NCBI GenBank assembly: GCA_947497245.1
Contig: CANMFO010000002.1
Coordinates: forward strand, 434,001-498,000
DNA: 64,000 nucleotides
Direction: 5' to 3'
Origin: an uncultured Flavobacteriaceae bacterium
GTDB taxonomy: Bacteria; Bacteroidota; Bacteroidia; Flavobacteriales; Flavobacteriaceae
This document shows positions 36,823-44,759 of this stretch, piece after piece; positions within the stretch are counted from its first letter, which is position 1; the number at the start of each line of letters is the position of its first letter. The notes under the pieces are model-generated. The model was not told the DNA's origin and did not search any database. It was given only the letters and a program-made list of their open reading frames with translations. The position numbers and the translations under genes were made by a program.

Positions 36823-37176
36823 ATGAAATTTTACGCTGTGCTATTTGTTTTGTTCCTAGTAAACCTTGGTTGTGGACAAAGTACGTCAAAACCCATCACA
36901 GAAGTTTCACAAAAAGAACTCAAAACCGTGATATTGGTGGATGTGCGCACCCCCGGGGAGTTCCAAGCCGGACATTTGGACAACGCACTCAACATCAACT
37001 GGTTCGATCCGGATTTTGCAAGACAGTTTGAAGCCATCGACAAGGACAAGACCATATACCTGTACTGCAAAAAGGGGGGTAGGAGTGCCAAGGCACAGGA
37101 AAAACTGGCATCAATCGGATACCGGAATGTGGTGAATTTGGAAGGGGGCTATGATGCGTGGTCGAAAGAAAATTAG
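36823..37176 (+). CDS. Rhodanese-domain lipoprotein
   Basis: A 117-residue single-domain rhodanese. The N-terminus FYAVLFVLFLVNLGC is a lipoprotein signal with Cys17 as the lipidated residue, so the domain is membrane-tethered outside the cytoplasm. Motifs: VDVRTPGEFQAGHLDNALNI and the active-site loop YLYCKKGGRSAKA with catalytic Cys82. Members move sulfane sulfur or act as thiol partners. It is divergent from the sigma factor and convergent with the nucleotidase gene. Confidence 0.9.
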   Translation: MKFYAVLFVLFLVNLGCGQSTSKPITEVSQKELKTVILVDVRTPGEFQAGHLDNALNINWFDPDFARQFEAIDKDKTIYLYCKKGGRSAKAQEKLASIGYRNVVNLEGGYDAWSKEN

Positions 37177-37190
37177 CGGTCCCTGGTGCC

Positions 37191-37712
37191 CTAAAGCAAT
37201 TTATCGGCTACTTCCCGCCAGTGGTTTACCCGTTCAAAACTGTTCTGGTTTATGTTGTGGGGCGATGTGAACAGTAGCGACCTTCCATCAAAACTTTCCA
37301 GGTTATAGCTTCGATCATCGATCAGAATGTCCCCTTTCAGAATATTTTTATTGCCACAAAGAATCCGTTTCTGCCAGGGTATAAAGGAAAAATACCGGTC
37401 CAACCAATCCGACTTCTCCTCCAGGGAGTTTGGAAACTGTGTGGCTGCAGAGGCAATGTAGACCTCGTATTTCTTGGTCAGTTGCATCAACACCGCCTGA
37501 CTGTCCTCTATAGGTCGGAGGTCTCGAAAGAACCCCCGTGTGTGTGCATGTTCGCGGATACTTTGTTGGTGTTCTTCAATTACACATTGCCAGACTTCAC
37601 GGCCCATACATTCCTGAACGGTAAGGCCTTGGTCGAATACTTTGTTGTAGATTTCAATATGTGCGCCGTAGGTATCTGCAATTACCTCATCCATGTCGAT
37701 AAAAAGAATCAT
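37191..37712 (-). CDS. 5'(3')-deoxyribonucleotidase
   Basis: A 173-residue HAD-type phosphatase of the NT5C family that removes phosphate from deoxynucleoside monophosphates. Motif I is FIDMDEVIADTYG with nucleophile Asp6 and general acid Asp8; motif II is in YIASAATQFPNS; motif IV is ILIDDRSYNLESF. Small alpha-helical caps lie between motifs I and II. Length and cap match the family. The stop codon lies 14 bases from that of the convergent rhodanese gene. Confidence 0.88.
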   Translation of the reverse strand: MILFIDMDEVIADTYGAHIEIYNKVFDQGLTVQECMGREVWQCVIEEHQQSIREHAHTRGFFRDLRPIEDSQAVLMQLTKKYEVYIASAATQFPNSLEEKSDWLDRYFSFIPWQKRILCGNKNILKGDILIDDRSYNLESFDGRSLLFTSPHNINQNSFERVNHWREVADKLL

Positions 37713-37810
37713 GCCAAAATTTTTACGAAGTACGGAAAATGTATTTTAACAAAAAACAACGAAACACGGATTATCGAAAGATAATTGTCCCAAAACCTCC
37801 GGAAAAGGGG

Positions 37811-38698
37811 TTATTTGGTCGCTGTAATGAGGTAATATCCAAAACTTTGCATGTGCAGGCCCACCAACAAAGCATAGAACGAGCCTTTGAGGTTGTGGAG
37901 GCTTTCCTTTTTCAAGGTTCCGGTATTCCACAATTTTTGAAAGATAAAACCGATGATCGCAAAGGGAACGTGCAATACCGAGGGAGCGGCCCGAAACGAA
38001 ATGTTTACCGCTTCTACCTTGGAAAACCCAACTTCCTTAAGTTGTTCGGTGACCGTTTTGATGGTTCCCAGCTTTTCCAAGTTCCAGTGACCACACAATT
38101 TGCGGTAGGCCAAAGCACCACCACCGTGTAATTTCGCGGGCTCTTTTTTGAGAAAGGCATCGGCCACGATCAATTTTTTTCCCGCTTTTAAAATCCGGAA
38201 GGCTTCCTTAAAGGATTTTGGACCGTGCCCTGAATGGCAAAAACTTTCCACGGCAACGGCCCCGTCGAACGAATTGGAGGGAAGGGAGGTGTGGTTGAAG
38301 TCTTCCTTTAGAATAATGCCCTTGAGCCCTTTCAACAACTTGTTCCCCTCCCTTTGCTGAAATTCCGAAAGGGTAACGCCCAGGGTCGAAAGGGCGGCAT
38401 GCTGCCTTAGGGCATGCCTCATGGTGCCACCCATGCCGCAGCCCAGGTCGGCCATAAGTGCTTTTTCGGAACCCATTTCCAAACGTTGTAAGACCTGTCG
38501 GTTCATTTCGTTGAGCATGGAATCCCGCTTGAAAACGTTGGATTTCCAAAGGGAAAAGTATCCAAAGTGCATATTGTAATCCCTGCTCCAAAAGGCGTAA
38601 TCCTCAGTAGCCTCGTTGTAAAAATCGGCAATGTCCAATGCATTTTGGGCCAGTTTTGTGCCCGACTGGGTCTTTTGATATGGGAATGTGGTTTGCAT
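37811..38698 (-). CDS. SAM-dependent methyltransferase of sterol/tocopherol-type
   Basis: A 295-residue class I methyltransferase. SAM-binding motif I is LMADLGCGMGGTMRHAL (about residues 83-99), the acidic residue after strand 4 is in NSFDGAVAVESFCHSG (about 144-159), and a C-terminal hydrophobic segment VLHVPFAIIGFIFQKLW follows. The N-terminus FYNEATEDYAFWSRDYNMHF is aromatic, as in enzymes that methylate large lipids (sterols, tocopherols, unsaturated acyl chains). The ATG at 38698 lies 14 bases after the desaturase stop, so it belongs to the regulated operon with the desaturase-like gene. The substrate is not known; a lipid is my inference. Confidence 0.75.
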   Translation of the reverse strand: MQTTFPYQKTQSGTKLAQNALDIADFYNEATEDYAFWSRDYNMHFGYFSLWKSNVFKRDSMLNEMNRQVLQRLEMGSEKALMADLGCGMGGTMRHALRQHAALSTLGVTLSEFQQREGNKLLKGLKGIILKEDFNHTSLPSNSFDGAVAVESFCHSGHGPKSFKEAFRILKAGKKLIVADAFLKKEPAKLHGGGALAYRKLCGHWNLEKLGTIKTVTEQLKEVGFSKVEAVNISFRAAPSVLHVPFAIIGFIFQKLWNTGTLKKESLHNLKGSFYALLVGLHMQSFGYYLITATK

Positions 38699-38712
38699 GG
38701 TTCTTTTTTTAG

Positions 38713-39612
38713 TTACAGATTCCAAGGAAGTTTCCAGTTTAGGCCTCTCAGGGGCAATGCAGTTTCCTTTAAGGTTTCCTCCTGAGTTTTAACTTCAGTG
38801 ACGAGGCGCATTCTTATTAACAGCCAAACTAAGGCCCACCCAAGGTCAATTTCATACCATTTCATGGAAAACTTGGCTGAGCTAGGGTGGGAGTGATGGT
38901 TATTATGAAATCCTTCACCAAATGATATAAGGCCTAATACCATATCGTTATATCCACTTTCATCGGCACCCTGAATTTCATATCTGGAATAACCAAATTT
39001 GTGAGAGGCATATCCAATATACCAGTGCCCCAAGATAATAACCCCGGTACGAAAAAAAGTGGTAATGAGCATGGTGTTGATTCCAAATAAGACAAGTATT
39101 AGGAGTGCTAGTCCCAAATAGTGCATATACCATGTTTTGTGCAACCACAGAATAACAGGATCTTCCAAGTCCTTTTTCGGAATGTTGTATTGTCCAATGC
39201 TTTTCGGTGAGAATTGTAAATGAAGGTTCCACCAATAATCGGTTCCCAAAGAGTGTTTGTATTGGAAATACCTTGGACAATCATTTCTGTTTTGCCAGTA
39301 ATCTCGGTAGTAGTGCTGCTTCAGCCAACTTAAAGGACTTCCTAGGCCGGTTAGCACAAATAGGTAAAGGCTTATGCTTCTGAAGGTGCTGGAGGTGCGG
39401 TATGACCTATGGATTACCCCTCTGTGAAGGCCTACCGAATGACCGATTCCGACGGTTAGCAGGGTAAGTGCCAATGTCAGTGATGTTACCTCCCAACCAA
39501 CCGCGGAAAAGTCTATTAGGGCAATTGGTAGTAGCATTAAGTACAGCCAAAGTGTTTTTTTCCATGAAAAGTAGACTGTCCCTGCCGTTGTATTTAATTG
39601 ATGAGCGTTCAT
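38713..39612 (-). CDS. Fatty-acid-desaturase-like membrane protein with degenerate His box 2
   Basis: A 299-residue integral membrane protein with at least four hydrophobic segments. First His box: H63-RGVI-H68, preceded by a further His58. The second box, normally H-x-x-H-H, reads H100-Y-Y-R-D, so two metal ligands are missing. The third box is intact (H236-N-N-H239-H240). The conserved His204 in SHKFGY is also kept. The start at 39612 (MNAHQLNTT) is set by an inverted-repeat operator at 39626-39653 just upstream. Sampled lines are about 38-43% GC, versus 47-52% for the flanks, which hints at transfer. It is linked to the GbsR-like gene and the methyltransferase. Confidence 0.75.
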   Translation of the reverse strand: MNAHQLNTTAGTVYFSWKKTLWLYLMLLPIALIDFSAVGWEVTSLTLALTLLTVGIGHSVGLHRGVIHRSYRTSSTFRSISLYLFVLTGLGSPLSWLKQHYYRDYWQNRNDCPRYFQYKHSLGTDYWWNLHLQFSPKSIGQYNIPKKDLEDPVILWLHKTWYMHYLGLALLILVLFGINTMLITTFFRTGVIILGHWYIGYASHKFGYSRYEIQGADESGYNDMVLGLISFGEGFHNNHHSHPSSAKFSMKWYEIDLGWALVWLLIRMRLVTEVKTQEETLKETALPLRGLNWKLPWNL

Positions 39613-39625
39613 GACTTGTGTATTT

Positions 39626-39653
39626 AAAACTTTCAGAAAATATTGAAAGATTT
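39626..39653. promoter_or_regulatory. Inverted-repeat operator upstream of the desaturase-like gene
   Basis: AAACTTTCA-N8-TGAAAGATT, a 9-bp inverted repeat with one mismatch in the right arm. It closely matches the operator at 40192-40219. It lies between the regulator stop and the desaturase start, 15 bases before the ATG. Confidence 0.75.
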
Positions 39654-39665
39654 GGTTAAATTTTT

Positions 39666-40169
39666 TTATTTTATCATTTTGAGAACCGACTTGGTCAGCC
39701 AATGCTGTTTCTGGTCCACCACTTTGCGGAGCATGCTATCCGCTGTTTCCGCCAAATCGTGCAGAGCCTTGGTCTGTTTGATCAGTTCCCGGGTCTTTGC
39801 GCTTCCATCGTCTTTGACGCGGCTGATTTCCTCCAAGGTCTTGATGACCGGTCGTATCTCCCTCCGGCTTCGCTCCTTAGCGATGATCCGGGCCAGTTCC
39901 TGTACATCCTTTTCCGTGGAAAAGTATTCCCTGCGCTCTCCAGGCACCAACTCTTTGGTCACAATGCCCCAATCGATCAGTTGCCTCACATTCATACTGG
40001 TATTCCCCCGGGAGATTTTAAGTTCTTCCATGATCTCCTCGGTCGCCAAGGGTTTGGTCGATATAAAAAGTAGGGCCTGGATCTGTGCCATGGCCTTGTT
40101 GATGCCCCATAAGGTGCCCAGACTCCCCCATGTGCTGATAAACTTTTCTTTAGCGGCCTCGTATTCCAT
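39666..40169 (-). CDS. GbsR/MarR-type winged-helix regulator
   Basis: A 167-residue regulator. The recognition region is KPLATEEIMEELKISRGNTSMNVRQLIDW (read in parts; about residues 40-68), followed by the wing GIVTKELVPGERREYFS (about 69-85) and a long C-terminal dimerisation helix. The pattern matches GbsR/MarR proteins, which include choline and osmotic-stress regulators and ones that act on lipid or envelope genes. Two near-identical inverted repeats, one upstream of its own start and one upstream of the desaturase gene, suggest that it represses itself and the operon. The ligand is unknown. Confidence 0.82.
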   Translation of the reverse strand: MEYEAAKEKFISTWGSLGTLWGINKAMAQIQALLFISTKPLATEEIMEELKISRGNTSMNVRQLIDWGIVTKELVPGERREYFSTEKDVQELARIIAKERSRREIRPVIKTLEEISRVKDDGSAKTRELIKQTKALHDLAETADSMLRKVVDQKQHWLTKSVLKMIK

Positions 40170-40191
40170 ATCGCAAATATATTAATATTTT

Positions 40192-40219
40192 TAAACTTTC
40201 AGTAATTTTTGAAAGTTTA
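40192..40219. promoter_or_regulatory. Inverted-repeat operator upstream of the GbsR-like gene
   Basis: TAAACTTTCA-N8-TGAAAGTTTA: a perfect 10-bp inverted repeat 23 bases upstream of the regulator start (40169). A TAnnTTTG-type box (TATATTTG, 40174-40181) lies between it and the ATG. A second copy is found upstream of the desaturase gene, so it is probably an autoregulatory site. Confidence 0.8.
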
Positions 40220-40285
40220 TCGTGTTTTTTTTTCGATAAACGGCCCATTCCCCTTAGGGGCCCTATATGATTGGGGCATGGACGG

Positions 40286-42313
40286 TTATCCGACCTTGAG
40301 CAGGCCGGCCCTTTCCAACAGGGCCTCGATTTTGGGTTCACTGCCCCTAAAGCGTTTGTACAGTACCATGGGTTTTTCGGTACCTCCCTTGGAAAGCACA
40401 TGCTCTTTGAATTGTGCCGCCACCTCTTTATTGAAGATTCCTTTTTCCTTGAAATAGGCAAAGGCATCGGCATCGAGCACCTCGGCCCATTTGTAGCTAT
40501 AATACCCAGAGGAGTACCCCCCTTGGAAAATATGGGAAAAAGCGGTGCTCATACAGGTTCCCGCGGTTTCTGGGTACAGATTGGTACCCTCGAACGCCTG
40601 GGTCTCATGCGCTTTTACATCGGTGATATTCGCTGGATCGGCACCATGCCAGGACATATCGAGCAGGCCAAAGCTCAGTTGCCTCAAGGTGGCCATACCT
40701 TCCTGGAAGGTGGCCGACTCCTTGATCTTCCGTACCAATTCCATGGGAATGGGTTCCCCGGTTTCGTAGTGGGAGGCGAACAATTCCAAAGCTTCTTTTT
40801 CATAGCACCAATTTTCCATCACCTGACTTGGCAGTTCCACAAAGTCCCAAAACACCGAAGTTCCCGAGAGGCTGGGATAGGTGGTGTTCGCGAGCATGCC
40901 GTGCAGCCCGTGCCCGAATTCATGAAATAGCGTGGTAACCTCGTTAAAGGTCAACAGCGAGGGTTTGCTCGGGGTGGATCTTGTGAAATTACAGACGTTG
41001 GAGATATGGGGCCGAACATTTTTTCCCCCTTCCCTATACTGCGGTTTGTAGGAAGTCATCCAGGCACCGCCCCGCTTTCCGGGCCTCGGGTGGAAATCCG
41101 CATAAAAGAGCGCGACAAAACTCCCCTCCCCATCAAAAACGTTATACGTCTTTACCTCCTCGTGGTACTTGTCCACATCGAAAATCTCCTCAAACCGGAG
41201 CCCGAATAATTTTCCGGCCACCTCGAAAACCCCGTCGATTACGTTTTCAAGTTTAAAATAGGGCTTGAGCTTTTCGTCGTCCAGATCGAACAATTGCTGT
41301 TTTAATTTTTCGGAGTAGTAACTGCCGTCCCATTTTTCCAAACGGCCTATACCATCCATATCCTTGGCAAAATCCTCCAATTGCTTGAATTCACGTTCCG
41401 CCGCGGGTTTGGCCTTTTCCAGGAGTTCGTTCAAAAAGTCCAGCACTTTCCCCGGGGTCTCCGCCATACGCTCTTCCAATACAAAATGGGCATGGGTGGT
41501 ATACCCCAAAAGATTCGCCCGTTCATGCCGTAGCTGTGCGATGTTCAATACATTTTCTTGGTTGTCAAGTGCGTCGCCGTGAAAGGCCTTGCTCCCGAAT
41601 GCCCTTGATAGTTCTTTGCGCAGGTCCCTGTTTTTGGCATACTTCATGAAAGGTACATAGCTGGGATAGTCTAGGGTCACCATCCAACCGGAATCCTTTC
41701 CTTTTGATCGGGCCAACTGTGCTGCCGCTTCCTTTTCACCTTCCGGGAGACCGTCCAGGTCCGCTTCCTCGGTCAGGTACATTTCGTATTTATTGGTTTC
41801 CGCCAATACATTTTCGCCGAACTGCAGTTTGCGCTTGGACAGCTCGGCATCGATCTCCCTCAAACGCTTCTTTTTCTCCTCGGGCAAATTGGCCCCGTTA
41901 CGGCTAAAATTCTTGTATTTTTTATCGAGCAATGTCTGTTGTTCGATGGATAGGTCCAAAACATCCTTTTGTTCGTAAACCGATTTTACCCTGTGGAACA
42001 ACGGGGCATTCAAGGTGATGTCGTTGCTGAATTCGGAAAGGAGCGGGGACACTTCTTGGGCGATCTTCTGGATATCCCCATTGGTCTCTGCCGAATTCAG
42101 GTTGAAGAACACACTGGAGATCCTATCCAATTCCCGGCCGGCAAATTCCAGGGACTCAATCGTGTTCCCAAAAGTAGGGGACTCCGGATTGTTGGTAATG
42201 GCATCGATTTCGGCCCTGGCCCCATCCATGGCCTGGAGGAAGGCCGGTTTGAAATGTTCGCTCTTTATCTTGGAGAAAGGGGCGGTGTCGAACCGGGTCA
42301 ATAAGGGATTCAT
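40286..42313 (-). CDS. M3-family metallopeptidase (Dcp/oligopeptidase-like)
   Basis: A 675-residue cytoplasmic zinc peptidase that removes dipeptides or cleaves short oligopeptides. The zinc motif is FHEFGHGLHGML (H-E-x-x-H, about residue 463), with the third ligand Glu downstream in WDFVELPSQVMENW. Length and layout (helical N-terminal half, catalytic C-terminal half) fit peptidyl-dipeptidase Dcp or oligopeptidase A. Flanked by the regulator unit and by purE. Confidence 0.94.
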   Translation of the reverse strand: MNPLLTRFDTAPFSKIKSEHFKPAFLQAMDGARAEIDAITNNPESPTFGNTIESLEFAGRELDRISSVFFNLNSAETNGDIQKIAQEVSPLLSEFSNDITLNAPLFHRVKSVYEQKDVLDLSIEQQTLLDKKYKNFSRNGANLPEEKKKRLREIDAELSKRKLQFGENVLAETNKYEMYLTEEADLDGLPEGEKEAAAQLARSKGKDSGWMVTLDYPSYVPFMKYAKNRDLRKELSRAFGSKAFHGDALDNQENVLNIAQLRHERANLLGYTTHAHFVLEERMAETPGKVLDFLNELLEKAKPAAEREFKQLEDFAKDMDGIGRLEKWDGSYYSEKLKQQLFDLDDEKLKPYFKLENVIDGVFEVAGKLFGLRFEEIFDVDKYHEEVKTYNVFDGEGSFVALFYADFHPRPGKRGGAWMTSYKPQYREGGKNVRPHISNVCNFTRSTPSKPSLLTFNEVTTLFHEFGHGLHGMLANTTYPSLSGTSVFWDFVELPSQVMENWCYEKEALELFASHYETGEPIPMELVRKIKESATFQEGMATLRQLSFGLLDMSWHGADPANITDVKAHETQAFEGTNLYPETAGTCMSTAFSHIFQGGYSSGYYSYKWAEVLDADAFAYFKEKGIFNKEVAAQFKEHVLSKGGTEKPMVLYKRFRGSEPKIEALLERAGLLKVG

Positions 42314-42399
42314 ATGCGATGTAACTATTTGTTTTGAAATGGAGTATGTTTAGAAAATTTCAGGCAAGGTTGGAAACAAAGCAAACCAAAAACTTTTTC

Positions 42400-42891
42400 C
42401 TATTGTTTACGTTGCATTTCTTCGGCTCCCTTGATCACCTTGTCTTTCAATTCTTCTTTGTACAGAACGATCTTATCGAGCACGCAGGTATCGGAACTAC
42501 CGATGATCTGCGCGGCGAGGATACCTGCGTTTTTGGCCCCGTTCAGGGCCACGGTCGCTACGGGCACACCTCCCGGCATCTGTAGAATGGACAAAATGGA
42601 ATCCCAACCGTCGATACTGTTGCTGCTCTTTACGGGGACGCCGATGACCGGTAGCGGGGACATTGAGGCCACCATTCCCGGTAGGTGTGCCGCCCCACCT
42701 GCTCCGGCGATAATCACGGAATACCCGTTGGTATGTGCATTTTTGCTGAACTGGAACAGCTTTTCCGGGGTTCGGTGGGCCGATACGATATCGACATCCA
42801 CCTCAATATCAAATCCTTTTAGAATGTCAATGGCCTCCTGCATTACAGGCAGGTCGCTGGTGCTTCCCATGACTACGGCTACTTTACTCAT
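42400..42891 (-). CDS. purE: N5-carboxyaminoimidazole ribonucleotide mutase PurE
   Basis: Purine synthesis step that moves the carboxyl group of N5-CAIR to carbon. The 163-residue product has the class I signature VMGSTSDLPVMQEA, the catalytic His in SAHRTPEKLF, and AGAGGAAHLPGMVAS. It starts one base after the doc toxin stop codon (TAGCATG) and lies in line with purK, so its translation depends on read-through of the upstream toxin-antitoxin pair. Confidence 0.96.
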   Translation of the reverse strand: MSKVAVVMGSTSDLPVMQEAIDILKGFDIEVDVDIVSAHRTPEKLFQFSKNAHTNGYSVIIAGAGGAAHLPGMVASMSPLPVIGVPVKSSNSIDGWDSILSILQMPGGVPVATVALNGAKNAGILAAQIIGSSDTCVLDKIVLYKEELKDKVIKGAEEMQRKQ

Positions 42892-42892
42892 G

Positions 42893-43267
42893 CTATTTTT
42901 TTAAATTATCTATGATCCAGGTTTTGATTTCCTCGAATTCGAACCTTCCCTTGGACGCGGAGATTACAAATTCATATATGTCTTTCTGGCCAGCCTCAAT
43001 ATCAAGCCCGTCCCGTATCAGAAGTATTTTCATAAAAGCATAGGCCATTCTTTTATTCCCATCCAAGAACGGGTGGTTAATGATAATGCTCTGAAATATG
43101 GAGGCCGCTTTTTCTATGGTAGAAGGATATAAATCTTTACCATCGAAAGTCTGAAACGGCCTGTTCAGAGCCGATAACAATAGTTTTTCATCACGAATTC
43201 CACTAGACCCGCCCGTTGCCTCCGCTATGATTTTATTGAATTCCTCTGCCCATTTTTTGGAAATCAT
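42893..43267 (-). CDS. doc: Fic/Doc-family toxin (death-on-curing)
   Basis: A 124-residue Fic-fold protein of the Doc type. The active-site loop is HPFLDGNKR (His65 to Arg73), the canonical HPFx(D/N)GNKR. Doc toxins phosphorylate elongation factor Tu and stop translation. The N-terminal flap and C-terminal helices fit the family length. The ATG overlaps the preceding small gene as ATGA (43264-43267), so the two form a pair. It lies between purK and purE in the same direction, an unusual location for a toxin-antitoxin module. Confidence 0.88.
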   Translation of the reverse strand: MISKKWAEEFNKIIAEATGGSSGIRDEKLLLSALNRPFQTFDGKDLYPSTIEKAASIFQSIIINHPFLDGNKRMAYAFMKILLIRDGLDIEAGQKDIYEFVISASKGRFEFEEIKTWIIDNLKK

Positions 43268-43443
43268 TCAGCAAGTCTTTTGAAAAGTTCCTTTTCCTTT
43301 TCCAGGAGGGTCAAAAGGATACTTCTCATGTTCTTATGTTTGCCGATCAGATCTTCTACCAGAAATATGGCCTCGTCCAAATTATCATCGGGCAACTGAT
43401 CAATGATTTTTTTAAGTACTTTTTTCTTTTCGATCGCCGTCAT
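43264..43443 (-). CDS. Putative antitoxin partner of Doc
   Basis: A 59-residue, wholly helical and charged protein (MTAIEKKKVLKKIIDQL, LVEDLIGKH, LLEKEKELFKRLAE). It has no recognised Phd or winged-helix DNA-binding motif. The call as antitoxin rests on its position directly upstream of doc with an ATGA overlap and on size. The ATG at 43443 is preferred over a GTG at 43464. It starts 33 bases after the purK stop codon. Confidence 0.65.
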   Translation of the reverse strand: MTAIEKKKVLKKIIDQLPDDNLDEAIFLVEDLIGKHKNMRSILLTLLEKEKELFKRLAE

Positions 43444-43476
43444 AACCACTATGGTTTCCACCAAAATTACGAAATC

Positions 43477-44631
43477 CTACCTGGAAATCACTTTTATCGT
43501 TTCCTTTACCTGCTGCGCCACTTCCCTGGCCCGATCGATATCTTTGTCCACAATGGTCACATGTCCCATTTTACGAAAGGGGCGGGTCTGTTTCTTTCCA
43601 TAGATATGGGGAGTGACCCCATCCAAACCCATAATGGTCTCCATGTTTTCATAGACCACGTCTCCGGTATGCCCTTCTGAACCTACCAGATTGACCATGA
43701 TTCCCGCCACTTTGCTATCGGTATTTCCCAGGGGAAGGCCCAATAGGGCCCGTATATGTTGTTCAAATTGGTTGGTATAGCTCGCCTCAATACTATAATG
43801 TCCACTGTTATGGGGCCTGGGGGCCACTTCATTGACCAGGATCCGGTCGTCCTGGGTCTGGAACATCTCCACGGCCAATAGGCCAACATGTGCTATTTTC
43901 TTCGAGACCTTAAGAGCAATTTCCCTTGCCCTATCGGCCACATGATCGGGTATTCTGGCCGGACAGATGACATATTCCACTTGGTTGGCCTCCGGATGGA
44001 ACTCCATTTCCACAACGGGATAGGTCTTCACTTCACCATTGGCACTCCTGGCCACGATTACGGCCAGTTCATTTTTAAAGGGCACCATTTCCTCCGCGAT
44101 GCATTCTCCGGGGGGAAGTCCCTCCAAATCGGCCAATTCCCGGACCACCTTCACTCCCTGCCCGTCGTACCCAAACTGGGCGGCTTTCCAAACGAAGGGA
44201 AGGGTGAGCCCCCCATTGGCAACGCTGTCCCCAATTTCACTTTTATAGGCAAAGCGATGAAAATCAGCTGTGGGAATGTCATTGTCGGTATAAAACAACT
44301 TTTGCTTGGCCTTGTTCTGGATAATCCGCAATGCCTGGGTCGGTGGATATACCTTGAGGCCCTCATCTTCCAATTTTTCCAGTGCGTCCAGGTTTACGTT
44401 TTCGATCTCGATGGTCAGCACGTTGACTTTTTTCCCCAGTTGATAGACCGCATCAAAATCCATAAGGTCTCCTTGGAAAAATTCATTGCTGGCAATTTTG
44501 CAGGGGGCTTCGTCCGAAGGGTCCAGTACCTTGGTATGGATATCCCACTTTCGGGTCTCATACAAGAGCATTTTTCCCAATTGTCCCCCCCCAAGGATAC
44601 CTAGCTTAAAATCGGAAGAAAAGTAGTCCAT
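43477..44631 (-). CDS. purK: N5-carboxyaminoimidazole ribonucleotide synthase PurK
   Basis: ATP-dependent carboxylation of AIR in purine synthesis; works with PurE. The 384-residue ATP-grasp protein starts with the nucleotide-binding strand KLGILGGGQLGKML and has the ATP-grasp core ELAVIVARSANGEVKTYPVVE and ILVNEVAPRPHNSGHYSIEAS with the metal-binding Glu and Asn. A -7 box TATTTTTG (44668-44675) lies about 37 bases upstream. It is divergent from the hpt-adk fusion, putting two purine loci side by side. Confidence 0.95.
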   Translation of the reverse strand: MDYFSSDFKLGILGGGQLGKMLLYETRKWDIHTKVLDPSDEAPCKIASNEFFQGDLMDFDAVYQLGKKVNVLTIEIENVNLDALEKLEDEGLKVYPPTQALRIIQNKAKQKLFYTDNDIPTADFHRFAYKSEIGDSVANGGLTLPFVWKAAQFGYDGQGVKVVRELADLEGLPPGECIAEEMVPFKNELAVIVARSANGEVKTYPVVEMEFHPEANQVEYVICPARIPDHVADRAREIALKVSKKIAHVGLLAVEMFQTQDDRILVNEVAPRPHNSGHYSIEASYTNQFEQHIRALLGLPLGNTDSKVAGIMVNLVGSEGHTGDVVYENMETIMGLDGVTPHIYGKKQTRPFRKMGHVTIVDKDIDRAREVAQQVKETIKVISR

Positions 44632-44759
44632 TGATGCAGTTTTCCGGCTCCATTTTTACAACCATGGCAAAAATACGCCTAAATCTTAAAACCATGGCCA
44701 TACGCGCCAAAAAGAGAAATCAAAATGGTATATTTACCACCTTTTAAAAAGATCCGTGA

